This document shows, one piece after another, positions 47,744 to 56,657 of a stretch of 64,000 bases of DNA (its first letter is position 1; each line of letters opens with the position of its first letter). Source of the DNA: Xanthomonas euvesicatoria pv. euvesicatoria. GTDB lineage: Bacteria > Pseudomonadota > Gammaproteobacteria > Xanthomonadales > Xanthomonadaceae. Below the pieces are notes generated by a model, which was not told the origin of the DNA, did no database searches, and worked only from the letters and a program-made list of their open reading frames with translations. The stretch covers positions 1 to 64,000 of the forward strand of contig NZ_JAJIUJ010000111.1 in assembly GCF_020880415.1 (NCBI RefSeq), written 5' to 3'. Position numbers and translations under genes: made by a program.

Positions 47744-48052
47744 GCGGGATGGTGGCTGCCAGCGAGCAGCGCGTGGGGTATCGCGTCGCCTGGAGCCATC
47801 GCTGCGTGGAGGGAGATCGCCCAGCACCTTCTCCCCCGCTCCGCGCCCCTGCCCGCGCTTGTGGCGGGGCGCTCAAAGGTACGCGTCAGGTGGTGCGCAG
47901 GGCCTGTCGTCACGCCCCGCAGTCAAGGCGCTTGCCTCCCAGAAATCGCTGCCACAAAGCCGTGACAGCCTCAACCGTCCGCAGCCCCATTAAGGTGCAA
48001 ATGCGCCAAAACCGGTATGCTGCGCGGCAGCAAAACCGCACGGATGGGTGGA
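47744..48052. other. intergenic region
   Basis: No gene or clear regulatory element is seen in these 309 bp apart from the likely promoter region of the PHA depolymerase gene. Confidence 0.5.
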
Positions 48053-49360
48053 ATGCTTTATCAACTGCATGAGCTGACCCGCAATCTGCTAGCCCCCTGG
48101 GTGCATCAGGCCCAGGCGAACGCCAAGATGTTTTCCGACCCCGACAGCCTGTGGGCCTCGCTCCCGGGCGCCGAGCGTATGGCCGCCAGCAACGAGCTGT
48201 TCCACCGTCTGGGCAAGGAATACGAAAAGCCGGCCTGGGCGCTCGACGATGTCGAGGTCGACGGCCATTCGCTGCCGATCATCGAACGCGAAGTGCTGAG
48301 CAAGCCGTTCTGCCGGTTACTGCGCTTCAAGCGTTTCAGCGACCACGTCGAACTGATCGGCAAGATGAAGGAGCAGCCCGCCGTGCTGGTGGTTGCGCCG
48401 TTGTCCGGCCACCACGCCACGTTGCTGCGCGACACCGTGCGCACCCTGCTGCGCAACCACAAGGTCTACGTGACCGATTGGGTGGATGCGCGCATGGTGC
48501 CGCTGGAGGCCGGCGCGTTCCGGCTCGAGGACTACATCACCTATATCCAGGAGTTCATCCGCCACATCGGCGCCGAGCGCCTGCATGTGGTGAGCGTGTG
48601 CCAGCCCACCGTTCCGGTGCTGGCGGCAGTGTCGCTGATGGCCAGCAACGACGAGCCCACCCCGCGCTCGCTGGTGATGATGGGCGGTCCGATCGATGCG
48701 CGTCGCAGCCCCACTCAGGTCAACAACCTGGCCACGGAAAACGGCATCGAGTGGTTCCAGAACAACCTGATCCACACGGTGCCGTTCCCGTATCCGGGCC
48801 ATGGCCGCCAGGTGTATCCGGGCTTCCTGCAGCACGCCGGCTTCCTGTCGATGAACCCCAACCGGCACGTGATGTCGCACTGGGATTTCTACACCGACCT
48901 GGTCAAGGGCGACCTGCAGGATGCGCAAGCGCACCGGCAGTTCTACGACGAATACAACGCCGTGCTCGACATGCCGGCCGAGTATTACCTGGACACCATC
49001 CGCGTGGTGTTTCAGGAGTTTTTGCTGCCCCAGGGCAAGTGGAAAGTGGACGGCCAACTGGTCAAGCCATCGGCGATCCGCAATACCGCGCTGCTGAGCA
49101 TCGAAGGCGAACTGGACGACATCGCCGGCCTCGGCCAGACCGAGGCGGTGCACGATCTGTGCACCGGCATCGATGCGGCGCATCGTCGTCACCTGGTCGT
49201 GGAAGGCGCCGGTCACTACGGCATTTTCAGCGGCCGCCGCTGGCGCGAGGTGGTGTATCCGCAGGTGCGCGAATTCATCGCGCGCTACGATGCGGATCCG
49301 GTCGGTAGCCGCGACCTGGCCACCGTGACCCCGATCCGCAAGCGCGGCAAACGCGCCTGA
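48053..49360 (+). CDS. phaZ: intracellular polyhydroxyalkanoate depolymerase
   Basis: A 435-aa alpha/beta hydrolase of the intracellular PHB depolymerase family (PhaZ type), mobilising carbon from PHA granules. No signal peptide. The nucleophile is Cys in VVSVCQPTVPVLAA, as in Ralstonia PhaZ1; SHWDFYTDL and GAGHYGIFSGRRWRE supply later conserved residues including the catalytic His. The ATG at 48053 (MLYQLHE) is preferred; 48044 is possible. No PHA synthase gene is in the window. A strong terminator follows. Confidence 0.85.
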   Translation: MLYQLHELTRNLLAPWVHQAQANAKMFSDPDSLWASLPGAERMAASNELFHRLGKEYEKPAWALDDVEVDGHSLPIIEREVLSKPFCRLLRFKRFSDHVELIGKMKEQPAVLVVAPLSGHHATLLRDTVRTLLRNHKVYVTDWVDARMVPLEAGAFRLEDYITYIQEFIRHIGAERLHVVSVCQPTVPVLAAVSLMASNDEPTPRSLVMMGGPIDARRSPTQVNNLATENGIEWFQNNLIHTVPFPYPGHGRQVYPGFLQHAGFLSMNPNRHVMSHWDFYTDLVKGDLQDAQAHRQFYDEYNAVLDMPAEYYLDTIRVVFQEFLLPQGKWKVDGQLVKPSAIRNTALLSIEGELDDIAGLGQTEAVHDLCTGIDAAHRRHLVVEGAGHYGIFSGRRWREVVYPQVREFIARYDADPVGSRDLATVTPIRKRGKRA

Positions 49361-49370
49361 GGTACCCAAG

Positions 49371-49397
49371 AAAATCCCCGGCAATGCCGGGGATTTT
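49371..49397. terminator. bidirectional terminator
   Basis: AAAATCCCCGGCAATGCCGG continues GGATTTT: an 11-bp stem flanked by A and T runs, between phaZ and the convergent sensor-domain gene. Confidence 0.88.
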
Positions 49398-49488
49398 CAT
49401 CTTGATCTGCGTGCAACCGCCACAGCGCGTCATGCCAGCGGCAAGCAGCACCATCGACCTGCGCACGCTGACATCTAGGCCAGTCGCA

Positions 49489-50406
49489 TCACGCAGCCGC
49501 CTCTCCGCTCCTGACCAGCAGTTGCTTGGCGAACATGCCGTGCAGCTTGCCGAACGCGCGTGCCAGATGCAGCGTAACGAACAACAACAGCACGCCCACC
49601 GCGAACAACGGCAGCGTCAGCCAGGCGCTGGTGATGTCCAGGCCATCCCACGTCAGCACGGCGACCTGGTCGAACAACGCCGCGATCGGTGAAGCGGCCA
49701 GGCCCAACGACAGCGATAGCAGCGTGCAAAACACGGTGAAATACACAATGCCCAGCGGCAGCATCAGCAGGAAGTACAGCATCGTGCTCCAGGTCCGCGC
49801 GTCGGTGAACATCGCGCCGATGCGCTGCAGCCAACCGCCTTGCAGGCCCGGGTGTTGGGGGCGACGCGGCATGCGCACGCCCAGCAACGTCTCGACCACG
49901 CGGCCTTCCACCAGCGACAACACCCGCACCGAGCCGAAGAACAACACCAGCAGCGGCACGCCGATGATCAGGATCAGCATCCCCACCGACAGGCTGGCGC
50001 CGGTCACGACCCAGGTGAAATAGAACACCCCGGTGAGCAGTGACAGCAGCATGTAGAACAATGCGCCATAGGTGCGCGGGTCGGCAGCCACGCCGAAGAA
50101 CGTGCCGATCCACGATGCCCGCTGCGGTGGCACCGGGGGGCGCAGTGCGCGTGCCACGGTCACTTCGGTTTCGCGGTAGATCTCTGCCACTTCCTCCGGG
50201 GCGCCGTAGCTGCTGGCCACGCCGGCAATGACCTCGGCCTCGCTCTTGCCTTGCTGTTCTGCCAGTTCGGAACGCAGATACTCTTCGGCGTCGTACAGCG
50301 CGTCCTGGATCATTGCCGGATCTGCCCCGGACAGCGCCTGGCGCAGCTGCAGCAGATAATCGCCAATGGTGGTCGGCAACGGGTGTGCCTGTGCAATTGT
50401 GTTCAT
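49489..50406 (-). CDS. HAAS/sensor-domain membrane protein
   Basis: A 305-aa protein. Residues ~10-80 (LLQLRQALSGADPAMIQDAL, then EEYLRSEL and VASSYGAPEEVAEIY) form a HAAS-type helical module, as in DUF1700 proteins cotranscribed with PadR regulators. The rest has five or six transmembrane segments arranged as two similar halves, a putative sensor domain. Its start overlaps the padR-type stop (ATGA), so regulator and membrane protein are made together. A role in sensing membrane conditions is inferred from this pairing. Confidence 0.8.
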   Translation of the reverse strand: MNTIAQAHPLPTTIGDYLLQLRQALSGADPAMIQDALYDAEEYLRSELAEQQGKSEAEVIAGVASSYGAPEEVAEIYRETEVTVARALRPPVPPQRASWIGTFFGVAADPRTYGALFYMLLSLLTGVFYFTWVVTGASLSVGMLILIIGVPLLVLFFGSVRVLSLVEGRVVETLLGVRMPRRPQHPGLQGGWLQRIGAMFTDARTWSTMLYFLLMLPLGIVYFTVFCTLLSLSLGLAASPIAALFDQVAVLTWDGLDITSAWLTLPLFAVGVLLLFVTLHLARAFGKLHGMFAKQLLVRSGEAAA

Positions 50407-50765
50407 GAGTGGGTCCCCTCCAGCACGGAATCAACGGAATCTCGGGTGGCACGCCAGGCGGCGGTCCAGTCGCGCAGGCAGTCACGCCCGCTGTCGGTGA
50501 TGCGGTAATACCGCCGCGGCGGCCCGGAGGCCGAGGGTTCGACATGGCTGTGCAGCAACCCGGCCCCTTCCAGATTGCGCAGCACCGGGTACAGGGCACT
50601 CTGCTTGCCGCTAAGCACGCCCTCCAGACGCTCGAGCCGCTTGGCGATGAGGTAGCCGTACAGCGGTGCATCGGCCTGCGCCAGGACGGCCAGCAAGGCC
50701 AACGACACGGTGCCCGCACTCAGTTCCTTCTGAAATTTGCGTAGGTGGATATCCGGCTCGCTCAT
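50403..50765 (-). CDS. PadR-family transcriptional regulator
   Basis: A 120-aa winged-helix repressor. LRKFQKELSAGTVSLALLAV is the usual lead into the PadR fold, APLYGYLIAKRLE is the recognition region, and KQSALYPVLRNLEGAGLLHS with RRYYRITDSGRDCL forms the wing. It is the first gene of a two-gene unit with the HAAS membrane protein and probably represses its own promoter. The start is ATG at 50765 with CGGAGA upstream. Confidence 0.9.
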   Translation of the reverse strand: MSEPDIHLRKFQKELSAGTVSLALLAVLAQADAPLYGYLIAKRLERLEGVLSGKQSALYPVLRNLEGAGLLHSHVEPSASGPPRRYYRITDSGRDCLRDWTAAWRATRDSVDSVLEGTHS

Positions 50766-50794
50766 CGGCCATCTCCGCTAGGTTGAAGGTAATG

Positions 50795-50815
50795 CTATGT
50801 AGAACCTAGCTATAG
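50795..50815. promoter_or_regulatory. candidate PadR operator
   Basis: CTATGTAGAACCTAGCTATA (then G) lies 30 bp upstream of the regulator gene in AT-rich DNA. Only the outer CTAT/ATAG arms are symmetric, so this is a weak assignment based on position and composition. Confidence 0.35.
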
Positions 50816-50833
50816 TGAATGTGCCGGTAGTCA

Positions 50834-50993
50834 CGGGCGGGATTGGGGAGTCGGGATTGGAGATTCGCGAAAGCAAGAACAAAGGCGTGGTCGCCAGCTT
50901 GTGTGAGTAATTGTCAGCATCGCAGCGAACTCCACCGCAAAACGCAGCGCCGCCGTTGCGAATCCCCAATACCGAATCCCGACTCCCCGCCCC
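50834..50993. repeat. GGGATTG-type inverted repeat
   Basis: Left arm GGGCGGGATTGGGGAGTCGG to 50870 and right arm GCGAATCCCCAATACCGAAT to 50993 are imperfect complements about 90 bp apart. It fills much of the 372-bp gap between the PadR gene and the alginate-export gene. No ORF is seen there. Confidence 0.75.
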
Positions 50994-51137
50994 GCTAGCG
51001 CCCGCCTGCGTAAACCCAGTGCGTTCATGAGCTTAGAACCTTTGGGTTACTGCCTTTCTGGCACGGCTTTACTACAGTCGGTGTCCCCCCTGCCGATACC
51101 TTTCGCCTAGGGGTTTTCACTTTCGACGGGGAATACG

Positions 51138-52691
51138 ATGCAAATGACACGCTTGGCGCAGCCGGCCATGGCTGATACTTCCTTTGGTGCCACACGGCGC
51201 CTGTGCCTTGCGATCGGGTTGGCGCTGCCGGGCCTTGGCCTGGCGCAGGTGCAGCCGGCGCCGACCAATGCCGAGCAGGCGGTCGCCGAGCCGGCCAAAG
51301 CGCCGGTCACCGCCGCACCGGCAACCGCCAAGGGCTATCCGCTCGAAGCGCAGGGTTGGGGTGCCAAACAAGGCGGCAACATGTGGCAGGTGCGCTGGGC
51401 CGAAGACTGGTCGTATCTGAAGGACCCGTCCAAGCGCAAGAGTCCGTTCGATCCGCTCAAGTACATTCCGCTCAACGACGACGGCGATGTGTACGTGTCG
51501 CTCAGCAACGAGTTGCGCGTGCGCAGCAATACCATCACCAATCCGGGCCTGATTCCCGGCAGCCATTCTCAGCAGCAATATCTGCTGCGCGCCTTCTTCG
51601 GCGCCGACTTCCATGTAGGCGAGCACTTCCGTCTGTACACGGAATTGGCGCATGGCAGCCTGGACGGGCGCAACGAAGGCACCAAGACCGGCACCCAGGA
51701 AAACAACGCGATCCTGCAGCAGGTGTTCTTCGACGTGAAAGGCCGGATCGGCAGCGCCGACACCGGCTTGCGCGTCGGCCGCCAGGTGTTCGTCGATGGC
51801 CCGACCACGCTGATGGCGCTGCGCGACAACACCGATATCTTCGTGACCTTCAACGGCGCGCGCGCCTGGGCAATTGGCGACAGGACACGTGTTGACCTGT
51901 TCGATTTCAATTTCAACATCGATGGCACCGAAGGCCTCGGCGATGATCGCATCGACCGCTCGCGGCACTTCCGCGGCGTGGTCGGTGGCTACCGCCTGGC
52001 GACTGCCAAGCCGATGTACCTGGAGCCGTTCTTCTATCAGTTCCGCAACGACAACCAGGTGTGGGGACGCCAGACCGCGGAAGAAAACCGCAATTACTAC
52101 GGCCTGCGCCTGTGGGGCAATGTGGGCAAGCTGCGCACCGATTCGTTCGTGACCGTGCAGCGCGGCAGCTTCGGTGGACGCGACCTGCGCGCCTACATGG
52201 CCAGTACCTCCAATGCCTGGTCGTTGAGCGAATCGGGCTGGAAGCCGCGCCTGGGCTTCCATAGCGAAATCGCCTCTGGTGGCGGCGGCACCTCCGGCAC
52301 CGGCACGTTGCGCAACAACAACTTCCTGTACGGCAACACGATCTACTTCAGCTGGGCCACGTTCTTCGGCCCGGTAAACCTGGTCACGGCTGCACCGACG
52401 TTGACGTTCTCGCCGACCTCCAAGCTCACCGTGAACCTGGAGTGGGAAACGCTGTGGCGCCAGACCACCAGCGATGCGATCTACAACAACCAGGCACGCG
52501 CCTACGCACGCACCCAGAACACCGGCGAGCGCCGCATCGGCACCATGCCGCGCATCAACGCCACCTGGAACATCGACCCGAACTGGTCGGTGACCTTCCG
52601 CGCCGAACATCTGATGGCCGGGCCGGCGTTGGAGAAGGCCGGCTACGGCGATTCGACCTTTGTGATGGGCTGGTTGAACTTCCGCTTCTGA
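51138..52691 (+). CDS. alginate-export-family outer-membrane porin
   Basis: A 517-aa exported protein. The signal peptide (LCLAIGLALPGLGLAQ) is followed by an Ala/Pro-rich stretch and a beta-barrel with alternating aromatic strands, ending FVMGWLNFRF with C-terminal Phe. The internal RVGRQVFVDGPTTLMALRDN matches the alginate_exp domain, which is also found in porins unrelated to alginate. Xanthomonas does not generally make alginate, so another anionic substrate is likely (inference). The start ATG at 51138 has GGGGAA upstream; a second ATG lies two codons later. Confidence 0.8.
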   Translation: MQMTRLAQPAMADTSFGATRRLCLAIGLALPGLGLAQVQPAPTNAEQAVAEPAKAPVTAAPATAKGYPLEAQGWGAKQGGNMWQVRWAEDWSYLKDPSKRKSPFDPLKYIPLNDDGDVYVSLSNELRVRSNTITNPGLIPGSHSQQQYLLRAFFGADFHVGEHFRLYTELAHGSLDGRNEGTKTGTQENNAILQQVFFDVKGRIGSADTGLRVGRQVFVDGPTTLMALRDNTDIFVTFNGARAWAIGDRTRVDLFDFNFNIDGTEGLGDDRIDRSRHFRGVVGGYRLATAKPMYLEPFFYQFRNDNQVWGRQTAEENRNYYGLRLWGNVGKLRTDSFVTVQRGSFGGRDLRAYMASTSNAWSLSESGWKPRLGFHSEIASGGGGTSGTGTLRNNNFLYGNTIYFSWATFFGPVNLVTAAPTLTFSPTSKLTVNLEWETLWRQTTSDAIYNNQARAYARTQNTGERRIGTMPRINATWNIDPNWSVTFRAEHLMAGPALEKAGYGDSTFVMGWLNFRF

Positions 52692-52740
52692 CCACAGCCG
52701 TTGGGTGCGTCATGCATCCCCAATAGGCAGTGGCGTCATC

Positions 52741-52779
52741 ACATGCCGCGTCCCGCAAGGACGCGGCATGTTGTTTTTT
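52741..52779 (+). terminator. terminator after the porin gene
   Basis: ACATGCCGCGTCC and GGACGCGGCATGT form a perfect 13-bp stem with CGCAA loop, followed by TGTTTTTT. Confidence 0.92.
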
Positions 52780-53113
52780 ACGTGCGGGCATGCCGATGAC
52801 AACGAACAAGGCAGACACAGACGCGCGCGCTGCATTCAAGGCGTAAGGTCGTCCTGACCTCCGGCCGCTTCAGGCAACCAACGCACCACTGCGCAGATAC
52901 CAGGCAGGCGTGGCGGATGCTTCGCATCGGCATTGCCACGCACGCTGATACATGCGCGCCTCCATGCGCACCTGGCGACTGCTCGATCCGATTGACTGCT
53001 ATCCGTCGGAGGTCGCCAGGCAGCCGCTGCGGATGCAAGCATTGCGCATGCAAGCGCAGACCGCCTGCACCAGCGCTGCGACCTGCGCCTGGCGATGCGG
53101 AAGGCGTCTTGTT
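52780..53113. other. intergenic region
   Basis: No gene or recognised repeat was found in this 334-bp stretch between the porin terminator and the stop of the next minus-strand gene. Confidence 0.5.
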
Positions 53114-54490
53114 TTAGTGAGCCGCTGAGGCTGCCTGTGTGGCCGCGATCGCACTGCCTGGCAACGGCCAGCGATCATTGCCCGCCACGCCCTCCGGTCG
53201 TGCGTACTGCCGAAGCGTCAGGCTCTTGCCGTCGTTTCCGGTGCCTAGCGGGCGCACCTGTCCACGCAACGCAGGCGGTAGCGCGGCGATCTGCTGCGCC
53301 AGCGGCGTTGTCGGCGCAGGATGGTCGCGCAACCACTGCAGCGCCGACAGCGCGCGCAATGCAGCGGCGGTGTCCTGCATCTTGTGCTGATAGTTGACGT
53401 AGTCCGGATGCGACACGCTTGCCAGCAAACACCCGGTTGCATTGGCGATGCAGGCCACCGATGCGGTCTGGGGCAGCGGGATCAGCGTTTGCGGAACCGG
53501 CCGATCCTGCGCCAGCAAGGTCCGCACCGGCGCGCTGCAGGCCCAGGTAAAGGTGGGCGCCAGCAAGGCCTGGGTGCGGTCGTCGTCCAGCAACCGCAAC
53601 GGGAAGCGGTCTTGCCAGGACGATTGGCTGCCTTGCGTCAACGCATCCTCCTGCAGCATCGCAAATACCATCCGCGATTCACCGTGCAACGCGTGACACA
53701 GCGCGATCTCATCCACCGGCAGCGGCGCAAAGGCAGCGGCGCATTGCGCGGGCAGCGGATGCTGCGCCGGCAATTCGGCCAGCATGTCGGCAAACAGGTG
53801 CGCATTGCCGCGCAACATCGCCGCGCCGATCATCGTGATCGCCAGATTGTCGCTACTGCGCATCAGGACACGGGCCACCTGCGCATCGGTGCAGACACCG
53901 GACAAGGCCTGGGTGGTGCGCCCCTGGACAAAGTCCAAGGCGCTGGCCGTCATCGACAAGGACATGCGCGGCAGTTCGGGCAACGGCGTATCGGCGCGTG
54001 GACGGAACGGGCTGCGGTAGTCGGCGTGTTGCGCCAACGCCCGCATCCGCGCCAGCATCGGTGCCTGTGCGGCCAGCGCAGCGGCATAGGCCTGCGGTTG
54101 TTCGCGCACGCGCTGCAAGCATCCGCCAGCGCTGGCCATGCATAGCGCAGGCGCGCCGGATGGCCAACCTGGCAAGCGCCGATAGCCTGCAGCGGCGCTT
54201 TGGAATGCCGCATGCTCCGGCAACCGATTGAATCGCGCGAGGTCTTGCGCCAGCACTGTCTCGCGCTGCGCCTCGGGAATCGCGTACGACAACGACCACA
54301 GCGCCCCGAACATGTTGCTCCCGCGCAACGGTGGAAGCGGCTGGCGCAGCTGCGCCAACGCCTCACGCTGCGATTCGGGAATCGGCCAATGCCTGGAGAC
54401 CGTATACAGCGACAGCACCGCGGCGATCAGGATGCAGACACCGAGCAAGGCGGCTTTGAGAAATTTGGCGAGCACGTGCGAAAGATCCAT
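53114..54490 (-). CDS. hypothetical membrane-anchored protein
   Basis: A 458-aa protein with one N-terminal transmembrane helix (FLKAALLGVCILIAAVLSLY, about 10-30) and a large, mostly helical, presumably periplasmic domain rich in Ala, Leu and Gln. It contains at least nine Cys, several of them in pairs spaced by a few residues (LCMASAGGCL, ACIANATGCL), which suggests disulphides. Codon use is that of a normal chromosomal gene. No family recognised; it is monocistronic as far as can be seen. Confidence 0.68.
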   Translation of the reverse strand: MDLSHVLAKFLKAALLGVCILIAAVLSLYTVSRHWPIPESQREALAQLRQPLPPLRGSNMFGALWSLSYAIPEAQRETVLAQDLARFNRLPEHAAFQSAAAGYRRLPGWPSGAPALCMASAGGCLQRVREQPQAYAAALAAQAPMLARMRALAQHADYRSPFRPRADTPLPELPRMSLSMTASALDFVQGRTTQALSGVCTDAQVARVLMRSSDNLAITMIGAAMLRGNAHLFADMLAELPAQHPLPAQCAAAFAPLPVDEIALCHALHGESRMVFAMLQEDALTQGSQSSWQDRFPLRLLDDDRTQALLAPTFTWACSAPVRTLLAQDRPVPQTLIPLPQTASVACIANATGCLLASVSHPDYVNYQHKMQDTAAALRALSALQWLRDHPAPTTPLAQQIAALPPALRGQVRPLGTGNDGKSLTLRQYARPEGVAGNDRWPLPGSAIAATQAASAAH

Positions 54491-54920
54491 CCCTGGGAGC
54501 TGCGCATCTTAGTGCCATCTGCGCAGGCCTGCGATGGGCATAGACGCATCGCGTGCCTTGGGGCTACAGGCCATCGGCAACCGTGTGTCTGGCGGCCCGC
54601 GCAACGTTGGGCAACGACACCGCGCGCTGGCGATGGGCGGTGGTCTCGGTAAGTGGTTGAAAGAATCCGGGTGCTGGCAGACGTCGCCCCACCCTTCATC
54701 CGCACTGCGCGCCATGGTTGCCAACGGCAGGAGGGCTGTACGAGCCGTACGGGTTGCCCGCTGCCGCTGGGCTGCGGGTGCCGCCAGGTCTGTGTCGAGG
54801 TGAGTACAGGAATCATGGGATTGCAGCGGATCGCGGCACGCGAAACACTCTTGCCAATCGCGAATGCCTGCTGCCAAACCCCGTCCCCAGCTCCACCGAG
54901 CGTGGCCGAATGCCTACACT
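54491..54920. other. intergenic region
   Basis: No gene recognised in this 430-bp stretch between divergent genes. A TACACT at 54915-54920 directly before the ATG of the DUF502 gene could be a -10 element and would give a nearly leaderless transcript if used. Confidence 0.4.
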
Positions 54921-55601
54921 ATGGCGATGTCCGAATCCCCCACTCCCCACGTCCGCCCTTCCCTGCAACGGGTCTTTCTGACCGGGTTGCTCACCTTGCT
55001 GCCGGTCTGGTTGACCTGGGTGGTGGTGAAGTTCGTTTTCTCGCTGCTTTCGGGCATCAGCAGCCCGTGGGTGGTGCCGCTGTCCGAACGCATCGCTGCC
55101 TCGTTCCCCGATTACCTGGGCTGGTTCAAGGCGCTGTGGGTGCAGAACACCATCGCGTTGATCGCCACGGTGGCAGTCATCCTGTTCGTCGGGATCCTGA
55201 GCCGGCGCGTGATCGGCCAGCGCTTGCTGCGCTGGTTCGAGGCCATCATGCGGCGCATTCCGCTGGCCAGCGTGGTCTACGACAGCGCGCGCAAGCTGCT
55301 GGACATTTTGCAGACCCAGCCCGGCAGCACCCAGCGCGTGGTGCTGATCGATTTCCCACATCGCGACATGAAATCGGTGGGCCTGGTCACCCGCGTGATC
55401 AAGGAACAGGGCACCGGCCGCGAGCTGGCCGCGGTCTACGTGCCCACCACGCCCAACCCCACCTCCGGCTACCTGGAAATCGTGCCGGTGGAACTGCTCA
55501 CGCCCACCGACTGGAGCGTGGATCAGGCAATGAGCTTCATCATTTCCGGTGGCGCCGTGGCGCCCGAATCGGTTCCCTTCACCCGGACTGCGGATCGCTG
55601 A
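54921..55601 (+). CDS. DUF502 family inner-membrane protein
   Basis: A 226-aa protein with two transmembrane helices (about 15-45 and 70-95) and a conserved C-terminal soluble domain: RRIPLASVVYDSARKLLD, VLIDFPHRDMKSVGLVT, VYVPTTPNPTSGYLEIVP and FIISGGAV are the DUF502 signatures. Its biochemical role is not established. In other bacteria it often neighbours aspS or envelope genes. The start is 54921 (MAMSESP) or 54927; no ribosome site is obvious. The next gene begins 5 bp after its stop. Confidence 0.83.
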   Translation: MAMSESPTPHVRPSLQRVFLTGLLTLLPVWLTWVVVKFVFSLLSGISSPWVVPLSERIAASFPDYLGWFKALWVQNTIALIATVAVILFVGILSRRVIGQRLLRWFEAIMRRIPLASVVYDSARKLLDILQTQPGSTQRVVLIDFPHRDMKSVGLVTRVIKEQGTGRELAAVYVPTTPNPTSGYLEIVPVELLTPTDWSVDQAMSFIISGGAVAPESVPFTRTADR

Positions 55602-55605
55602 CACC

Positions 55606-56382
55606 ATGTCCCATGTGCGCACCCTCGACGATCGTGCGGTCCGCCTGTTCATCGCACTGGCGGCCTTCTTCTGCGTCAACGCGGCGCTGGCCGAGTTCAT
55701 TGGCGTCAAGATCTTCGCGTTGGAAGACACGCTCGGCATTGCGCCACTGAACTGGAATCTGTTCGGCCAGCGCGGCTCGCTCAGCTTCACCGCCGGCACC
55801 TTGCTGTGGCCGATCGTGTTCATCATGACCGACACCATCAACGAGTTCTTCGGCAGCCGCGGGGTGCGTTTCATCTCGTGGGTGGCGGTGGTGCTGATCG
55901 GCTATGGCTTCGTGTTCGCCTTCGCGGCCATTGCGCTGGCGCCGGCGGGCTGGTGGGTCACTGCGGCGCAGAGCCAGGGGGTGCCCGATTACCAGGCCGC
56001 ATTTGCGGCAGTGTTCGGACAAGGGCTGTGGACCATCGGCGGCTCGCTGGTGGCATTCCTGTTCAGCCAGTTGATCGATGTCTCGGTGTTTCACCGCATC
56101 CGTCGCGTCACTGGCGAAAAACACGTGTGGCTGCGCGCCACCGGCTCCACTGCGGTCTCGCAGGTGGTGGACAGCTTCGTGGTGATCTATATCGCCTTCG
56201 TGCTCGGCCCGCAGCATTGGTCGATCGACCAGTTCCTGGCGGTGAGCACGCTCAACTACATCTACAAGATGGGCTTTGCGGTCTTACTGATCCCGCTGCT
56301 GTATCTGGCACGCCGCGGCATCACCGCGTACCTGGGCGCCGAGCGTGCCGAGCAGCTGCGCGAAGAAGCCGCTGCCGACTGA
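55606..56382 (+). CDS. queuosine precursor transporter (YhhQ/VUT family)
   Basis: A 258-aa inner-membrane protein with six hydrophobic segments. The signature region FIMTDTINEFFGSRGVRFI is characteristic of the family, as are FLFSQLIDVSVFHRIRR and the late VDSFVVIYIAF. Members import preQ0 or preQ1 for tRNA queuosine synthesis. The ATG at 55606 is chosen because the upstream frame overlaps the DUF502 gene. The two genes probably share a transcript, though a functional link is not evident. Confidence 0.85.
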   Translation: MSHVRTLDDRAVRLFIALAAFFCVNAALAEFIGVKIFALEDTLGIAPLNWNLFGQRGSLSFTAGTLLWPIVFIMTDTINEFFGSRGVRFISWVAVVLIGYGFVFAFAAIALAPAGWWVTAAQSQGVPDYQAAFAAVFGQGLWTIGGSLVAFLFSQLIDVSVFHRIRRVTGEKHVWLRATGSTAVSQVVDSFVVIYIAFVLGPQHWSIDQFLAVSTLNYIYKMGFAVLLIPLLYLARRGITAYLGAERAEQLREEAAAD

Positions 56383-56657
56383 GCCGGGCTGTCTCCCAGC
56401 CAGGGTCATCGCAACGCAATGGGTTGCGGCGGCAACGTCTGGTCGCCAGTGGTCCTGATCGCGGCGCTGCGAGCCAGCCCACCGCGGTGTGACTTGGACG
56501 CAGCCTTGCCGGCCATGTCGCAGCGCAACACATCACCCCGGGCGCAGCACCGCGCCCATGCGCCGCATGAATTGCCGATAGGCGGTATGCCCCCAATGGG
56601 TGGCCGTAACCGTGCGGATCGGGCAAGCTCCCCGCTCGCTTGTTTCCGGAGCCGGTA

